NCBI GenBank assembly: GCA_018394315.1
Contig: CP074575.1
Location: forward strand, 2,093,501 to 2,157,500
DNA length: 64,000 nt
Source: Mycoplasmatota bacterium
GTDB lineage: Bacteria; Bacillota_I; Bacilli_A; MAG-NZ
Direction of reading: 5' to 3'
The position numbers and the translations under genes are program-made. The notes under the pieces were generated by a model. That model saw only the letters and a program-made list of their open reading frames with translations, did no database searches and was not told the origin of the DNA. Positions 43,302 through 52,895 of this stretch are shown one piece after another; position 1 is the stretch's first letter; the number at the start of each line of letters is the position of its first letter.

Positions 43302-44288
43302 ATGGAATTGAAAAGACTATTAGAATCAAACTTAACTAAATTGATAGTTCCTCAACAAGAAATACTAGTTGTTAAGGAAAAAGATTCAATCCCTAGCATT
43401 GATAATCCAAAATTTGTCAATGTTAATGAAGCCAAATTATGGCTTGAAGACACAGAGCCAGTGATTACTTTAAATAATAAAGCATATCCTATTCAAATTA
43501 TGATGTGGCATGAAGTTGTCAATGATGGTCATGATGTAGTTAGTTATTGTCCACTATGTAGCAGTTCATTCATTTTTGACAATCAAGATTTAGAATTTGG
43601 AGTTTCCGGACTTTTACGTAACTCAAACTTGATTATGTATGATCGTGATACAAAATCCTTATGGCAACAGTTTTCTGGTTTTTCTATAGGGGGAGAAAAA
43701 GCATCGAACAGATTAATGTTTAAGCCCGCATCTGTGGTGTCATTTAAAGATTTTTATGAAACCTATCCAAATGGCTTAGTGCTTTCAAGAAATACCGGAT
43801 ATGAAAGAAACTACGGTGCAACACCTTACGTTAAGTATGATGACATCTCTAATACCCCAAGTCTATTTATTGGTACACTAGACAATAGACTACCTCCAAT
43901 GACCATAATACTAGGGGTTGGTAACAAAGCCTATACTTACAATCTACTTAGAAATAAAAGAGTCTCATATGATAAAATAAATAATACTGACTATGTAATA
44001 TTCTATAAGTTAGGAACAAATTCAGCATTAGATACACCTTTCATTAAAAATGGAAAAGACGTTGGTGCCACTGGAGTCTTTATCCCAAAGATAAATAATC
44101 AAGTATTAACTTTTAGACATCAAAATGGATACTTTATAGACTCAGAAACCAATAGTACATGGACAGTTTTAGGAAAAGCAATTGATGGGAAACTCAAAGG
44201 AAGTCAGCTAACTCCAGTAATCCACGCAGATGTATTTTGGTTCCCATGGGCAGCATTCTATCCTAATACCGAGTTGATAACTAACTAA
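43302..44288 (+). CDS. DUF3179-domain protein
   Basis: A 328-residue protein matching DUF3179: NKAYPIQIMMWHEVVND, the Cys motif SYCPLCSSSFIFD near residue 85, GLLRNSNLIMYDRDTKSLWQQFSG and a C-terminal DSETNSTWTVLGKAIDG and HADVFWFPWAAFYP. Function unknown; the Cys-His pattern suggests a metal or redox site. No signal peptide is apparent here. Ribosome site GGTGATAAG. Confidence 0.88.
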   Translation: MELKRLLESNLTKLIVPQQEILVVKEKDSIPSIDNPKFVNVNEAKLWLEDTEPVITLNNKAYPIQIMMWHEVVNDGHDVVSYCPLCSSSFIFDNQDLEFGVSGLLRNSNLIMYDRDTKSLWQQFSGFSIGGEKASNRLMFKPASVVSFKDFYETYPNGLVLSRNTGYERNYGATPYVKYDDISNTPSLFIGTLDNRLPPMTIILGVGNKAYTYNLLRNKRVSYDKINNTDYVIFYKLGTNSALDTPFIKNGKDVGATGVFIPKINNQVLTFRHQNGYFIDSETNSTWTVLGKAIDGKLKGSQLTPVIHADVFWFPWAAFYPNTELITN

Positions 44289-44516
44289 TTAAAGAATAAC
44301 CACTATTAAAAGAATCCAGAACCATTAAATGGCTCTGTTATAATTTTATATAACTGGACAAGAACTGTTTTTTCACTATTGAGATAACCTTATTAAAATG
44401 TTTTAGAATAATTACGACTTGCCCTAGATTGGAATGATATTTAGAATTCATATTTGTCGATTTTCACAACTTATCGTATAATTAGGATATCTAAGAATCA
44501 AAATGAGAGGATGTCT

Positions 44517-45275
44517 ATGGAAATTATTATTTACATAATCGGAGGATTACTAGCTGGAATTGCGACAGGTCTTGTGGGATTAAGTGCTGCAACAATAATT
44601 GCTCCTTTATTCGCGACTATTCTTGGTGTTCCAGTATACGCAGCAATAGGGATTGCTTTAGCAAGTGATGTTTTAGCGAGTGCTATTAGTGCAGGTAATT
44701 ATATAAGAAACAAAAACATTGATATTAAGAGCTCTTTATTACTAGCTATTTGTGTAATCTTCTTCACCGTCCTGGGTAGTTATTTATCAAAAGATATGAA
44801 TCCCTATAATCTTAATGGAATTATAAATATATTTGTATTAATACTTGGATTAAGATTCATAATTTATCCCGTTAAAAATAGAGCTCAGAGTAAAGTAATG
44901 AAACCTGGCAAGTTACTAATAGTTCAAACAATCATTTGGGGAGCAATCATCGGGATGATTAACGGATACTTTGGTGCAGGTGGTGGACTCTCAATTTTAG
45001 CAGTGTTAACAATACTCCTTGGCTATGATCTCAAAAGAGCAATTGGAACAAGTGTTTTTATTATGACATTTACAGCATTGGTAGGAGCATCTACTCATAT
45101 TATAATTGGTGGGACTAATTTGTTGCCTCTAATAATAACATGCATTTCCGCATTCATTGGAGCAAATTTATCTAGTATTTATGCTAATAAAATTGACGAA
45201 GTCACATTAAACAAGGTTATTGGATCTTTCTTAGTTGTTTATGGTATTTTATTAATTATGGTTTATTACACATAA
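44517..45275 (+). CDS. TSUP (TauE/SafE) family transporter
   Basis: A 252-residue membrane protein with eight helices in two homologous halves: GGLLAGIATGLVGLSAATIIAPL in the first and IIGMINGYFGAGGGLSILAVLTILLG in the second. TSUP carriers export sulfite, sulfoacetate or related anions. The start is the ATG at 44517, 6 nt after GAGAGG; earlier in-frame codons have no ribosome site. Confidence 0.88.
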   Translation: MEIIIYIIGGLLAGIATGLVGLSAATIIAPLFATILGVPVYAAIGIALASDVLASAISAGNYIRNKNIDIKSSLLLAICVIFFTVLGSYLSKDMNPYNLNGIINIFVLILGLRFIIYPVKNRAQSKVMKPGKLLIVQTIIWGAIIGMINGYFGAGGGLSILAVLTILLGYDLKRAIGTSVFIMTFTALVGASTHIIIGGTNLLPLIITCISAFIGANLSSIYANKIDEVTLNKVIGSFLVVYGILLIMVYYT

Positions 45276-45293
45276 AGATACTCAAAAAAAGAA

Positions 45294-45330
45294 AACATCT
45301 TCAAAAAATCTGGAAGATGTTACTTTTTTT
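45294..45330. terminator. Bidirectional terminator
   Basis: AACATCTTC / GAAGATGTT stem followed by an eight-T run, between the convergent TSUP and DUF819 genes. Confidence 0.8.
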
Positions 45331-45359
45331 TAAATACTATCAGCATCCTATTTATATAG

Positions 45360-46547
45360 TTATAGCATAAATAATAATCCAAGTAACATTCCTAAGAATG
45401 TCCCCACTGCATACCCAATAGAGCCAATAATTAATCCAGGTGCAGTTAAACTATCATTCTTAATTTGTTTTGTTATTGCTGGTACAAAAGCTGGACCATA
45501 TACACCTGCAGTTAAAGTAACCATTGTACAATCAGCATCTATTTTCATGAACCCACTTATCACAGAATGAACAAGAAAAACACCTAATGTAATCATTCCG
45601 TACAGTAATATGATATCACTGAATAAACCTTGAAGTCTCGTAAAATCTAAACTAGATGCAAGGGCAAAACTAAAAACTAAAATAAAATATTGTCCTACAA
45701 CATTCATTCCTTTTGTCTCTCTAATTTTTTTACTAAATGAACCAGCTATCCCTAGTACAGTAACGGTAATCATTAAAGAAGGTACAAGTAGATCAATCAT
45801 TTTTCCTTCAACACTACCTAATAGTATCCAAACTACTACTCCTATAATAGCACCGGTTACCGCCATCCCTAATGCTAACAAAACCATCAAAAGTAATTTA
45901 TAACTAATAGAAAACTTCCTAACATCTAACTCATCTACGTTTTTAATATTTATTTCCCTTTTAGCATAAACATTATCACTCTTTGATTTTAAAAATTTTA
46001 CTAGCAATGGTTTACATCCTAACAACAAAAATAAATAAAATACTGCGCCTATTACCATATCAGATAAGTTGGCAACACCGATTACAGTTCCCTCTAATCC
46101 AAATATATTACCAATAGCATTTAAATTAGGTGTTCCTCCGGTATATAATCCAATTGCCATTCCAGAAAGCTCTGCTCCGTGACTTATCGTTCTACCATAA
46201 ACATAAAATGCTACGGTGCTTACAACGATAGCCGAAATTAATAAAGAAAAGAAAGATTTTAAAACAGTTGTAGATAATTTCTTTGTTTCCATTAAGTTAG
46301 CGCTAAATAGTAATAATGGAATCGCGATAGCAATAGCAGCATGACTTCCAATCTCACCAACATCAGTATTCAAGGAGAATTCAACACCAAATTTATTAAT
46401 AACAAATATAATTAATGCGACAATAATACCCAGAAAATATGCAGTTCCAATTGTTCCTATCCACCTTGTTATAATAAAGTTTGAATATCTAATTATAAGA
46501 AACGGTATTAAAAACACAAGTGTCACTTGAAGTAATATAACAATCAT
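45360..46547 (-). CDS. DUF819 family membrane protein
   Basis: A 395-residue carrier-like protein with about 11 helices. It has the family features AAIAIAIPLLLFSANL near residue 75, GLYTGGTPNLNAIGN near residue 135 and a second half repeating glycine-rich helices (VTLTAGVYGPAFVPAI). DUF819 (YjcL) proteins resemble sodium-coupled carriers; the substrate is unknown. Its ATG overlaps the stop of the upstream acetyltransferase-like gene, so the two are coupled. Confidence 0.88.
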   Translation of the reverse strand: MIVILLQVTLVFLIPFLIIRYSNFIITRWIGTIGTAYFLGIIVALIIFVINKFGVEFSLNTDVGEIGSHAAIAIAIPLLLFSANLMETKKLSTTVLKSFFSLLISAIVVSTVAFYVYGRTISHGAELSGMAIGLYTGGTPNLNAIGNIFGLEGTVIGVANLSDMVIGAVFYLFLLLGCKPLLVKFLKSKSDNVYAKREINIKNVDELDVRKFSISYKLLLMVLLALGMAVTGAIIGVVVWILLGSVEGKMIDLLVPSLMITVTVLGIAGSFSKKIRETKGMNVVGQYFILVFSFALASSLDFTRLQGLFSDIILLYGMITLGVFLVHSVISGFMKIDADCTMVTLTAGVYGPAFVPAITKQIKNDSLTAPGLIIGSIGYAVGTFLGMLLGLLFML

Positions 46548-47641
46548 CCTTTTAACTCCTTTCCGTAGAGACGGTATATCTTGGTAATTTCACCGCCAAA
46601 TTTTTTGAAAGCATTAATTGGTCTAGGATTATCTTCCATCATTGTACCTGCCTCAAACTCAGTTATGCCTGCTTCAATTAAATCATCAAAGATCACTTTA
46701 AACATGTGTCCAATCAGTCCACTATTTTGGTATTTAGGGACGATATATTGCATCTGTCCTCTTGCTCTTGTAATTTTTCTTTTATAGTACATCATTCTAA
46801 AAGGTCTGATTTTGCCTTTTGTCCTATTGAATACCTGGTTAAAATCAGGCATTACTAAACAAAATCCAACGGGTTTATCAGTACCATTTTCGCGAGCAAT
46901 CTTAATAAATTTGGGATTAATGAATGGACGCATTTGTCTTGCAGTCTGCTCTATCAATTCCATATCTGGTGCATCTTGGTAGATAATTTCATTTGTTGCA
47001 ATCCTTAGGATTTTTTCAATATCCTTTAAATCATTACTTAAGTTTTTAAAATCTAAACTATCTACTCTTACATCATTTCTTCTTAAAAAGAACTTACTTA
47101 GGGAATTTAATCTCTTTCTCGAGTTATCATTAACATCCGCATTAAGAAGCACAGTGTCAATCGCTTTCTTGAATCCATATCGCTCTAAAAGTTTTCCATA
47201 ATAATCATAGTTATAAGATGTAAATATTGAAGGCATTTCATTAAATCCCTTGATCATTACTCCCCTTCTGGTATCAGGATCAAATGGACTAAATGTCCCT
47301 TCACTATAATCAATCCCATTTAACTTCATATCTTCTTCCATGAAGCTAAATAATTCCTCTATAACAGAATAATTATTTATCGAATCAAAGTATGAGTAGT
47401 AACAAATTCTCTTTCCTTGTTTCTTACTATAATCATATGTAAAAAGCAGTCTTCCAACAGCTTGTCCGTTTCGTATACAAAGTATAGCTTTATAAGTTTT
47501 ATCTTCTAATACTATCTTTTTCAGTTCTTTCTTTTGAGCATAAAAAATAGGATATACATAATACTCATCATCCTTGTATAAATCTTTTATAAAATAAATA
47601 AATCGATTCAACTCTTTTTTTGTATTAACTTCTATAATCAT
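46544..47641 (-). CDS. Two-part GNAT-like protein
   Basis: A 365-residue protein. The N-terminal part (ELNRFIYFIKDLYKDDEYYVYP) and the YIVPKYQNSGLIGHMFKVIFDDL loop near residue 305 match large GNAT-like acyltransferases that act on small molecules. The first half contains a second, degenerate GNAT region (AILCIRNGQAVGRLLF). Start at ATG 47641 behind AGGAG. Coupled by a 4-bp overlap to the DUF819 carrier, suggesting a shared substrate. Confidence 0.7.
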   Translation of the reverse strand: MIIEVNTKKELNRFIYFIKDLYKDDEYYVYPIFYAQKKELKKIVLEDKTYKAILCIRNGQAVGRLLFTYDYSKKQGKRICYYSYFDSINNYSVIEELFSFMEEDMKLNGIDYSEGTFSPFDPDTRRGVMIKGFNEMPSIFTSYNYDYYGKLLERYGFKKAIDTVLLNADVNDNSRKRLNSLSKFFLRRNDVRVDSLDFKNLSNDLKDIEKILRIATNEIIYQDAPDMELIEQTARQMRPFINPKFIKIARENGTDKPVGFCLVMPDFNQVFNRTKGKIRPFRMMYYKRKITRARGQMQYIVPKYQNSGLIGHMFKVIFDDLIEAGITEFEAGTMMEDNPRPINAFKKFGGEITKIYRLYGKELKG

Positions 47642-47910
47642 TAGTATAACTCCTATCAAAAATTTAGCAACATTGGCCTACATAAAAACTTGTACTTCTC
47701 AATTTAAGCCTTTATTACTAGCGATTCATACTCTAATAAGTTATTTCATTCATACTCATTATAATACATTAGCTACTGATTTGTAAGTACTTATCTTCTT
47801 TTGCGATAATGATGAATCATAATTTCTATAGCACATACCTTACTACCCATAGTTGAATAATTCGATAAAAATGATCAGATTAGAAAATTTAATAAGCACT
47901 GTTATAAAAA

Positions 47911-47996
47911 AACAGAGTCATATTTGAACTGCACCCCTTTCTTACTTGGTTAGTTTCCTCCAAGTTCTGGGGTGCAGTTCATATTACTCTGCTTTT
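47911..47996 (-). terminator. Terminator interrupted by a mini-element
   Basis: CAGAGT (47914-47919) and ACTCTG (47986-47991) are the arms of a terminator; on the minus strand they are followed by a T-run (47903-47912 region). A 57-bp insertion with its own inverted repeats occupies the loop and extends the stem. It would end the leftward transcript of the subtilase gene at 48130. Confidence 0.75.
47925..47981. mobile_element. 57-bp mini-element with IS3-type ends
   Basis: Ends TGAACTGCACCCC (47925-47937) and GGGGTGCAGTTCA (47969-47981) are perfect 13-bp inverted repeats resembling IS150/IS3-family termini. Inner arms ACTTGG (47944-47949) and CCAAGT (47960-47965) add a second stem. It is flanked on both sides by TATT (47921-47924 and 47982-47985), a target duplication. 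No coding capacity, so it is non-autonomous. The rest of the 488-bp gap (47642-48129) holds no recognisable gene. Confidence 0.7.
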
Positions 47997-48129
47997 CTTA
48001 TGACGACGGCAACGGGTTTTGAACCAATACCGATGGTGTTTTTCACTGTTTAATTTTGACCACTTTATATGGTTCACTATAGCTGTTAAAAATAACAATT
48101 ATTGGATTACAGTATTATTTCAAAGAAAT

Positions 48130-49344
48130 TTACCTTGTTTTTCTTTCTTTCACTAATTGAATAAATCCAACAGGATTAACTAACTTAGTTCGATTCACAT
48201 TATATGCGCTCTCTAGCATCATATCATTCATTTTAAAAACATCAATATTAGGATCTACTTGTAATGCCATTGCAGCTAAAGACACTTGAACTGGCGTTGT
48301 CCAACTGGTACCACCCCTATTCCAATATGTATAATGATCATCCATAGAAGAATTACCAAGAGTATATGTAGTAGGGAAAGTGACTCTATCAGTACCATTA
48401 AAAATAGGTTCGTAATTTTCTGGATTATCTCTATCTAGATATGGTTTAATTAATGCAACACCATTGTCTGCAAAAAACACTACCATCCCGTTATCATTTG
48501 CAGCTTCTACAGCTTCTCTAAAATCAGATATGTTTGACTCACTTGGATCTGGATTGTCAGAAAATCCAATTATTTTAATTTTTCCATCTTCGGGTAATGT
48601 TTCATTTATCTCAATTACCTTATATATAGCTTCACTGTGACTCTTTTGATCACGGAGATAAGCTGGATGACCTATAAAATATAGGTTAACATCAGGTGCT
48701 GCTCCCACCTTATCACCTACAATAAGATTAGCAACACTAATGCCGTGCATTGAAGTTCCATAATCTATTGCATTATTATAATCAATCCATTCATAATGGA
48801 TATTTTTACCCTGAATTGACTCGTGTGATTCTCTTAAATCTTGATCAATATACGCAATATTAACTCCCTTACCTGTTATTCCCTGCTCATGTAAAGAAGT
48901 AATACCTAAGACAGGACTTCTCCCCCATTCAAGTACTGTCTTTGGATCAAATTCCTCTGGCATATACTCACTGCTAGGAAACCTATCATTACTATGAATA
49001 GTAAAATTTAACAAGTTATCTAGTGAATCCCTAAAATCATAATCTGTAAAATCATTCCTAGCTTTATATCTAAACTCAGAAGGAACCAAATCATTCCCGT
49101 CTAAAGTAGGACCATACTCTTCTTCAGTCACATCTGAATCCTCTATTAGGCTACTTTCTTCTTGTTCTTCATCAATTACAGTTTCTTCTGTTGTAGACTC
49201 TTCTTTTACAGTTTCTTCCTCAATATTTGATTTATCTGTTTCTTTTTCTAGTGTTTCAGGACTATTAATTTCACTTACTTGCTCGCATCCTGCAGTGTTA
49301 ATAACCATTATAACCAATATAATTAATATAATTAATTTTCTCAT
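48130..49344 (-). CDS. Subtilisin-like (S8) serine protease lipoprotein
   Basis: A 404-residue lipoprotein: lipobox NTAGC (Cys20), an acidic Glu/Thr linker to ~residue 75, then an S8 domain. The triad is Asp167 (NIAYIDQDL), His200 (GTSMHGISVANL) and Ser347 (GGTSWTTPVQVS), with oxyanion Asn294 in FADNG. The domain is divergent but all catalytic residues are present. It acts outside the membrane. The start is ATG 49344 after AAGGAGG. Its downstream end is shared with the mini-element terminator. A larger paralogue lies directly upstream. Confidence 0.88.
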   Translation of the reverse strand: MRKLIILIILVIMVINTAGCEQVSEINSPETLEKETDKSNIEEETVKEESTTEETVIDEEQEESSLIEDSDVTEEEYGPTLDGNDLVPSEFRYKARNDFTDYDFRDSLDNLLNFTIHSNDRFPSSEYMPEEFDPKTVLEWGRSPVLGITSLHEQGITGKGVNIAYIDQDLRESHESIQGKNIHYEWIDYNNAIDYGTSMHGISVANLIVGDKVGAAPDVNLYFIGHPAYLRDQKSHSEAIYKVIEINETLPEDGKIKIIGFSDNPDPSESNISDFREAVEAANDNGMVVFFADNGVALIKPYLDRDNPENYEPIFNGTDRVTFPTTYTLGNSSMDDHYTYWNRGGTSWTTPVQVSLAAMALQVDPNIDVFKMNDMMLESAYNVNRTKLVNPVGFIQLVKERKTR

Positions 49345-49479
49345 AATACCCTCCTTTGGTATCAAAATATTTGAATCATCTAATTATCTATAGAAATTAT
49401 ACTTAACATGAACTTTTTTTATAGATCATGATAAAAGTTTTTATTAATATTGGAGCATAATAGGGGGAACACCTAACTG

Positions 49480-51903
49480 TTATTTAAGTAGATTATGTAA
49501 GGGTGATTCATCAGTTACTGTTATATTGTTAACTTTATCTTTACTAGAAACTTCTAATAAGCCTAAGTAGTGGAATGCAAGCGAATTATTAAGATTGAAT
49601 TGATAATTACCTTCAGAAAGATATCTATTAGCCAAACTATTTGAAATATATATTCTTTTTGCATTCATAAAACTTTCACTCCATGATAAATTATGAAGAT
49701 AAATACCTTTCATAGTCCCATAGAATAATGATACTCCATTATTTCCCTTTAACTCATTCAAAGGTGCATAAACATCTATACCACTATTTGATGTGATATA
49801 TGAAGAAGCAATTACATTGATTGCTTTACCCTCACTAAGCATTAGTTGAGTAATGTTTTCGTCATTTAATTGAGCTGCACCCCAACAATCCCAAAGGAAC
49901 AAATTAAAATAGTTATTGTCTAAATATCTATTTACATTAATGTTATTTAAGAAAGACTTCCTAACTTCTATTTCTCCACTTGTGCCTATAAAATACGCAT
50001 TATCAATGTTATCAAATTGACCGTGCGAATTAATAACAAAATTGACTATTCCTTGTTCATTCTCATACTCAATGTTCTCAGGCTCAAATCCACCTAGAAC
50101 AGGATTAGATACCGGATAGTTACCTTTTAAATTCCCATACAACTTATAATCATCATCTGACAAAATTCCAAAATACTTATCTAGTCTTAAGATGAAAGTT
50201 CCTAAATCATCTAGGTGTTTACGACTAGCAAAGATCGGATTAGAAAAGCTAACTAGAGGTAATCTCTTATTATTTGTTAATTCCTTATATTCTAAGTATC
50301 TATTGTAATAGTCGCATATTTCTCCTTCACCTAATGGTAATCTCGCTAGATCCCATTCAGGATAAAAGTTTATATCGATTTCATTTTCTTCAAAGATAGT
50401 ATACATACTTAAGTTCTTATCAATTTTACTAGCATCATTTTTAAAGTTAGAATAAAAATGGTCCGTGTAGATAGTACCATAATCATGAATACCATATTCA
50501 TCCATATTTACCTTATCATGAATCATAAACGTGGGTACTTCCTCCCTTGATCCAAATATTTGAATTCCTTTTAGAATCAAATTCGTATTGGTATTCACTT
50601 TCTCTAAATAAGAAAGGATGCCCTGCGCTGTGTCAAAGTTCTTGACATCTATGATTTTAACATCTGTTTCATCATTAATTAGGGATTTACTATAGTCATT
50701 AATTGCTTCCAAGTCCATGGTATTTGCAAAAAGACTATTATAAAGAAGAACATAGTAATACTGACTTTCCGCTTTATTATTCTTTACTAAATCTATAAAT
50801 CCTTTTGGGTTTATAAGTTTATTACCATCGATGTTATACGCTGATTTAAGCATTAACTCTTCGATACTAAATGGATCTAAGTTAGGATTAACTTGTAACG
50901 CAAGCGCAGCTAAACCAACTTGTACAGGTGTTGTCCAACTTGTATCACCACTTTCCCAAAATGTATAGTGTCTATCAGAGTCGGTATTTCCTGTTACATA
51001 TGTGGTCGGGAATGCTAATTTATCCGATTTATGATAACTATTGAATTCGTAGTTGCTAGGCTCATCCCTATCCAAGGATTCTTTTATAGTTACTATATCA
51101 TTGTTTGCAAAGAACACCACTATACCATTTTCATTGGCAACCTCTACAGCTTCCTCAAATGCATCCTTATTTAATTCACTATCATCAATATTATCAGAGA
51201 AACCTATTACTCTTATTTTTTCATCCAAAGCTAAGGTATCATTTATTTCCAACACTTTATAAATTGCCTTTGCATGAGTCCATTGATCCATTAAAAATGT
51301 TGGGTGAGCAATATAATAAAGATTAACCTCAGGTGCCGCTCCAAACAGTAGATCTGTAACAGCAATCCCATGCATTGAGTTCCATAAGTCGATTTCACTG
51401 TTGCTTATAGTTACATAATCATAATATAAGCTTTTATCATCTAAAGCTTCATGGCTAATTCTTAATGGTTGATCTATATATGCAACACTAACTCCTCTCC
51501 CAGTAACACCTTCATTATGTAAATTTCTTATTCCTAAAACAGGCTGCCTTCCCCATTCAAGTAAAGTAGTACGATGTTCCTCATCATTTATTGGTAAATA
51601 AGAAAATCCTCCATCCTCTGAAGTTGAATTAAATTGATCCAACTTTAAACCGACTTGTTCTGTTTCGGTAATCTCATCTTGCTGAGTTTTTTCTTTTACT
51701 TCATCATCTTCTTTATTTGAACCATCAGAATCTTCTTGATTATTTTCATCTTTTGCAGTATCCAAGTCATCTTCATCGTCATAACTCTCATTATTTAAAT
51801 CTTCTGTCATCTCCACCACTTCCTCTTTATAATAAGAATCTTTACATCCTGTTAAGGTTAAGAAATTACTTAAAATAATAATGATGATTAGTAATTTTTT
51901 CAT
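49480..51903 (-). CDS. Lipoprotein fusing S8 subtilase to a C25 gingipain-like domain
   Basis: An 807-residue lipoprotein (lipobox LTLTGC, Cys20). After an acidic linker comes an S8 domain (residues ~105-378) paralogous to the neighbouring gene: Asp144 (VAYIDQPL), His178 (NSMHGIAV), Ser322 (GDTSWTTPVQVG). Residues ~385-790 form a second protease-like domain with clan CD features: WDLARLPLGEGE, catalytic His627 in FVINSHGQ and Cys673 in LFLWDCWGA, as in C25 gingipains and caspase-like folds. Both active sites look intact. ATG after AAGGAG. The cysteine domain was assigned from motifs. Confidence 0.8.
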   Translation of the reverse strand: MKKLLIIIIILSNFLTLTGCKDSYYKEEVVEMTEDLNNESYDDEDDLDTAKDENNQEDSDGSNKEDDEVKEKTQQDEITETEQVGLKLDQFNSTSEDGGFSYLPINDEEHRTTLLEWGRQPVLGIRNLHNEGVTGRGVSVAYIDQPLRISHEALDDKSLYYDYVTISNSEIDLWNSMHGIAVTDLLFGAAPEVNLYYIAHPTFLMDQWTHAKAIYKVLEINDTLALDEKIRVIGFSDNIDDSELNKDAFEEAVEVANENGIVVFFANNDIVTIKESLDRDEPSNYEFNSYHKSDKLAFPTTYVTGNTDSDRHYTFWESGDTSWTTPVQVGLAALALQVNPNLDPFSIEELMLKSAYNIDGNKLINPKGFIDLVKNNKAESQYYYVLLYNSLFANTMDLEAINDYSKSLINDETDVKIIDVKNFDTAQGILSYLEKVNTNTNLILKGIQIFGSREEVPTFMIHDKVNMDEYGIHDYGTIYTDHFYSNFKNDASKIDKNLSMYTIFEENEIDINFYPEWDLARLPLGEGEICDYYNRYLEYKELTNNKRLPLVSFSNPIFASRKHLDDLGTFILRLDKYFGILSDDDYKLYGNLKGNYPVSNPVLGGFEPENIEYENEQGIVNFVINSHGQFDNIDNAYFIGTSGEIEVRKSFLNNINVNRYLDNNYFNLFLWDCWGAAQLNDENITQLMLSEGKAINVIASSYITSNSGIDVYAPLNELKGNNGVSLFYGTMKGIYLHNLSWSESFMNAKRIYISNSLANRYLSEGNYQFNLNNSLAFHYLGLLEVSSKDKVNNITVTDESPLHNLLK

Positions 51904-51980
51904 TTTCTCTACTCCTTTATTAATTCAGAAATTTAGTCAGATAAATATATGCTTATCACTTAGTTAATAGTAAAACTGTT

Positions 51981-52008
51981 TTTAAAAGACCAGACAATTT
52001 GTCTAGTC
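51981..52008 (-). terminator. Terminator of the TetR-CPBP operon
   Basis: On the minus strand GACTAGACAA-AT-TTGTCTGGTC-type stem followed by TTTTAAAAAC, 65 nt past the CPBP stop. Confidence 0.65.
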
Positions 52009-52072
52009 CTTGTAGATAATAAGATAGAACGGGAGAAATCTTAATATCCAATATCAACATTAAAATTCTTCT

Positions 52073-52891
52073 TTACATATCTTCCAATTTCTTGCTAAAG
52101 AAGAATTCAGGATCACGTTTCACAAGCACGAATGCTACACCGAATAATACCAACGTAAGAATACACTTACTTACTTGATTAGCTTCAAAAATCTCTGAAG
52201 TAAAATTAACAAATACGTGGAATACTGCAACCAATAAGATACTTCTTTTATTTTTATAATATAACCAGTTCATTATAAATACTAACGGAATTATCCCTAC
52301 AAAGAAGTTAATTGCGTAGATTGGATTCATTATCCAAAGTGAAGTTTGATAAGACCCTTCAATAAAGAATACTGGTAAATGCCATAACCCCCATATTAAT
52401 CCAAAGATAATACTAGTTCTAAACAGATTATTTTTATGCATGATGCTATCTACACCATAACCTCTCCAACCCAATTCTTCAAGTATAGGTACTAACGCTA
52501 GAATTATTACACTAAGAATCATCTCTCCATCGAAAACTTTAAATTCTTGTGCAAATGTAAGTTGTTCAATAGGTTGTCCAAATATAACTGAAATCAATAT
52601 AGATACAATCATACCAATTGGTAAAATCAATAATGTAAATGGTAAGTATCTAATATTTATAAGTTTTACGTTAACCAACCTTCTGCGAAAATCTTTGAAT
52701 AGTCCTTTTTCTCTTAAAATCGCAAATATAATTAATGCTGCGATAAATGGTCCCATGTATGCTAATAACAAAACAATCATATTCTTCGATCCTGAATTGT
52801 GACTTTGATATGCTAATATAAATCCATTTATCCATGTGATTGCAAAAGCTAAACCAAAGTATAATAGTGTACGATATTTATGTCCCTTCAT
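52073..52891 (-). CDS. CPBP-family intramembrane metalloprotease
   Basis: A 272-residue protein with about eight helices. EExxxR motif in PILEELGWRGYGVDSI near residue 140, histidine motif in GLWGLWHLPVFFIEGSY and terminal FHVFVNF. Four bp downstream of the TetR gene, in one operon, so it is probably the regulated target. Third CPBP gene in this window. Confidence 0.87.
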   Translation of the reverse strand: MKGHKYRTLLYFGLAFAITWINGFILAYQSHNSGSKNMIVLLLAYMGPFIAALIIFAILREKGLFKDFRRRLVNVKLINIRYLPFTLLILPIGMIVSILISVIFGQPIEQLTFAQEFKVFDGEMILSVIILALVPILEELGWRGYGVDSIMHKNNLFRTSIIFGLIWGLWHLPVFFIEGSYQTSLWIMNPIYAINFFVGIIPLVFIMNWLYYKNKRSILLVAVFHVFVNFTSEIFEANQVSKCILTLVLFGVAFVLVKRDPEFFFSKKLEDM

Positions 52892-52895
52892 TTTT

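Noticed and set aside
47990-48055. Possible transposase tail (short frame KNTIGIGSKPVAVV on the minus strand) beside the mini-element
   Set aside because: Only about 20 codons, preceded by a stop; too short to assign to a transposase.
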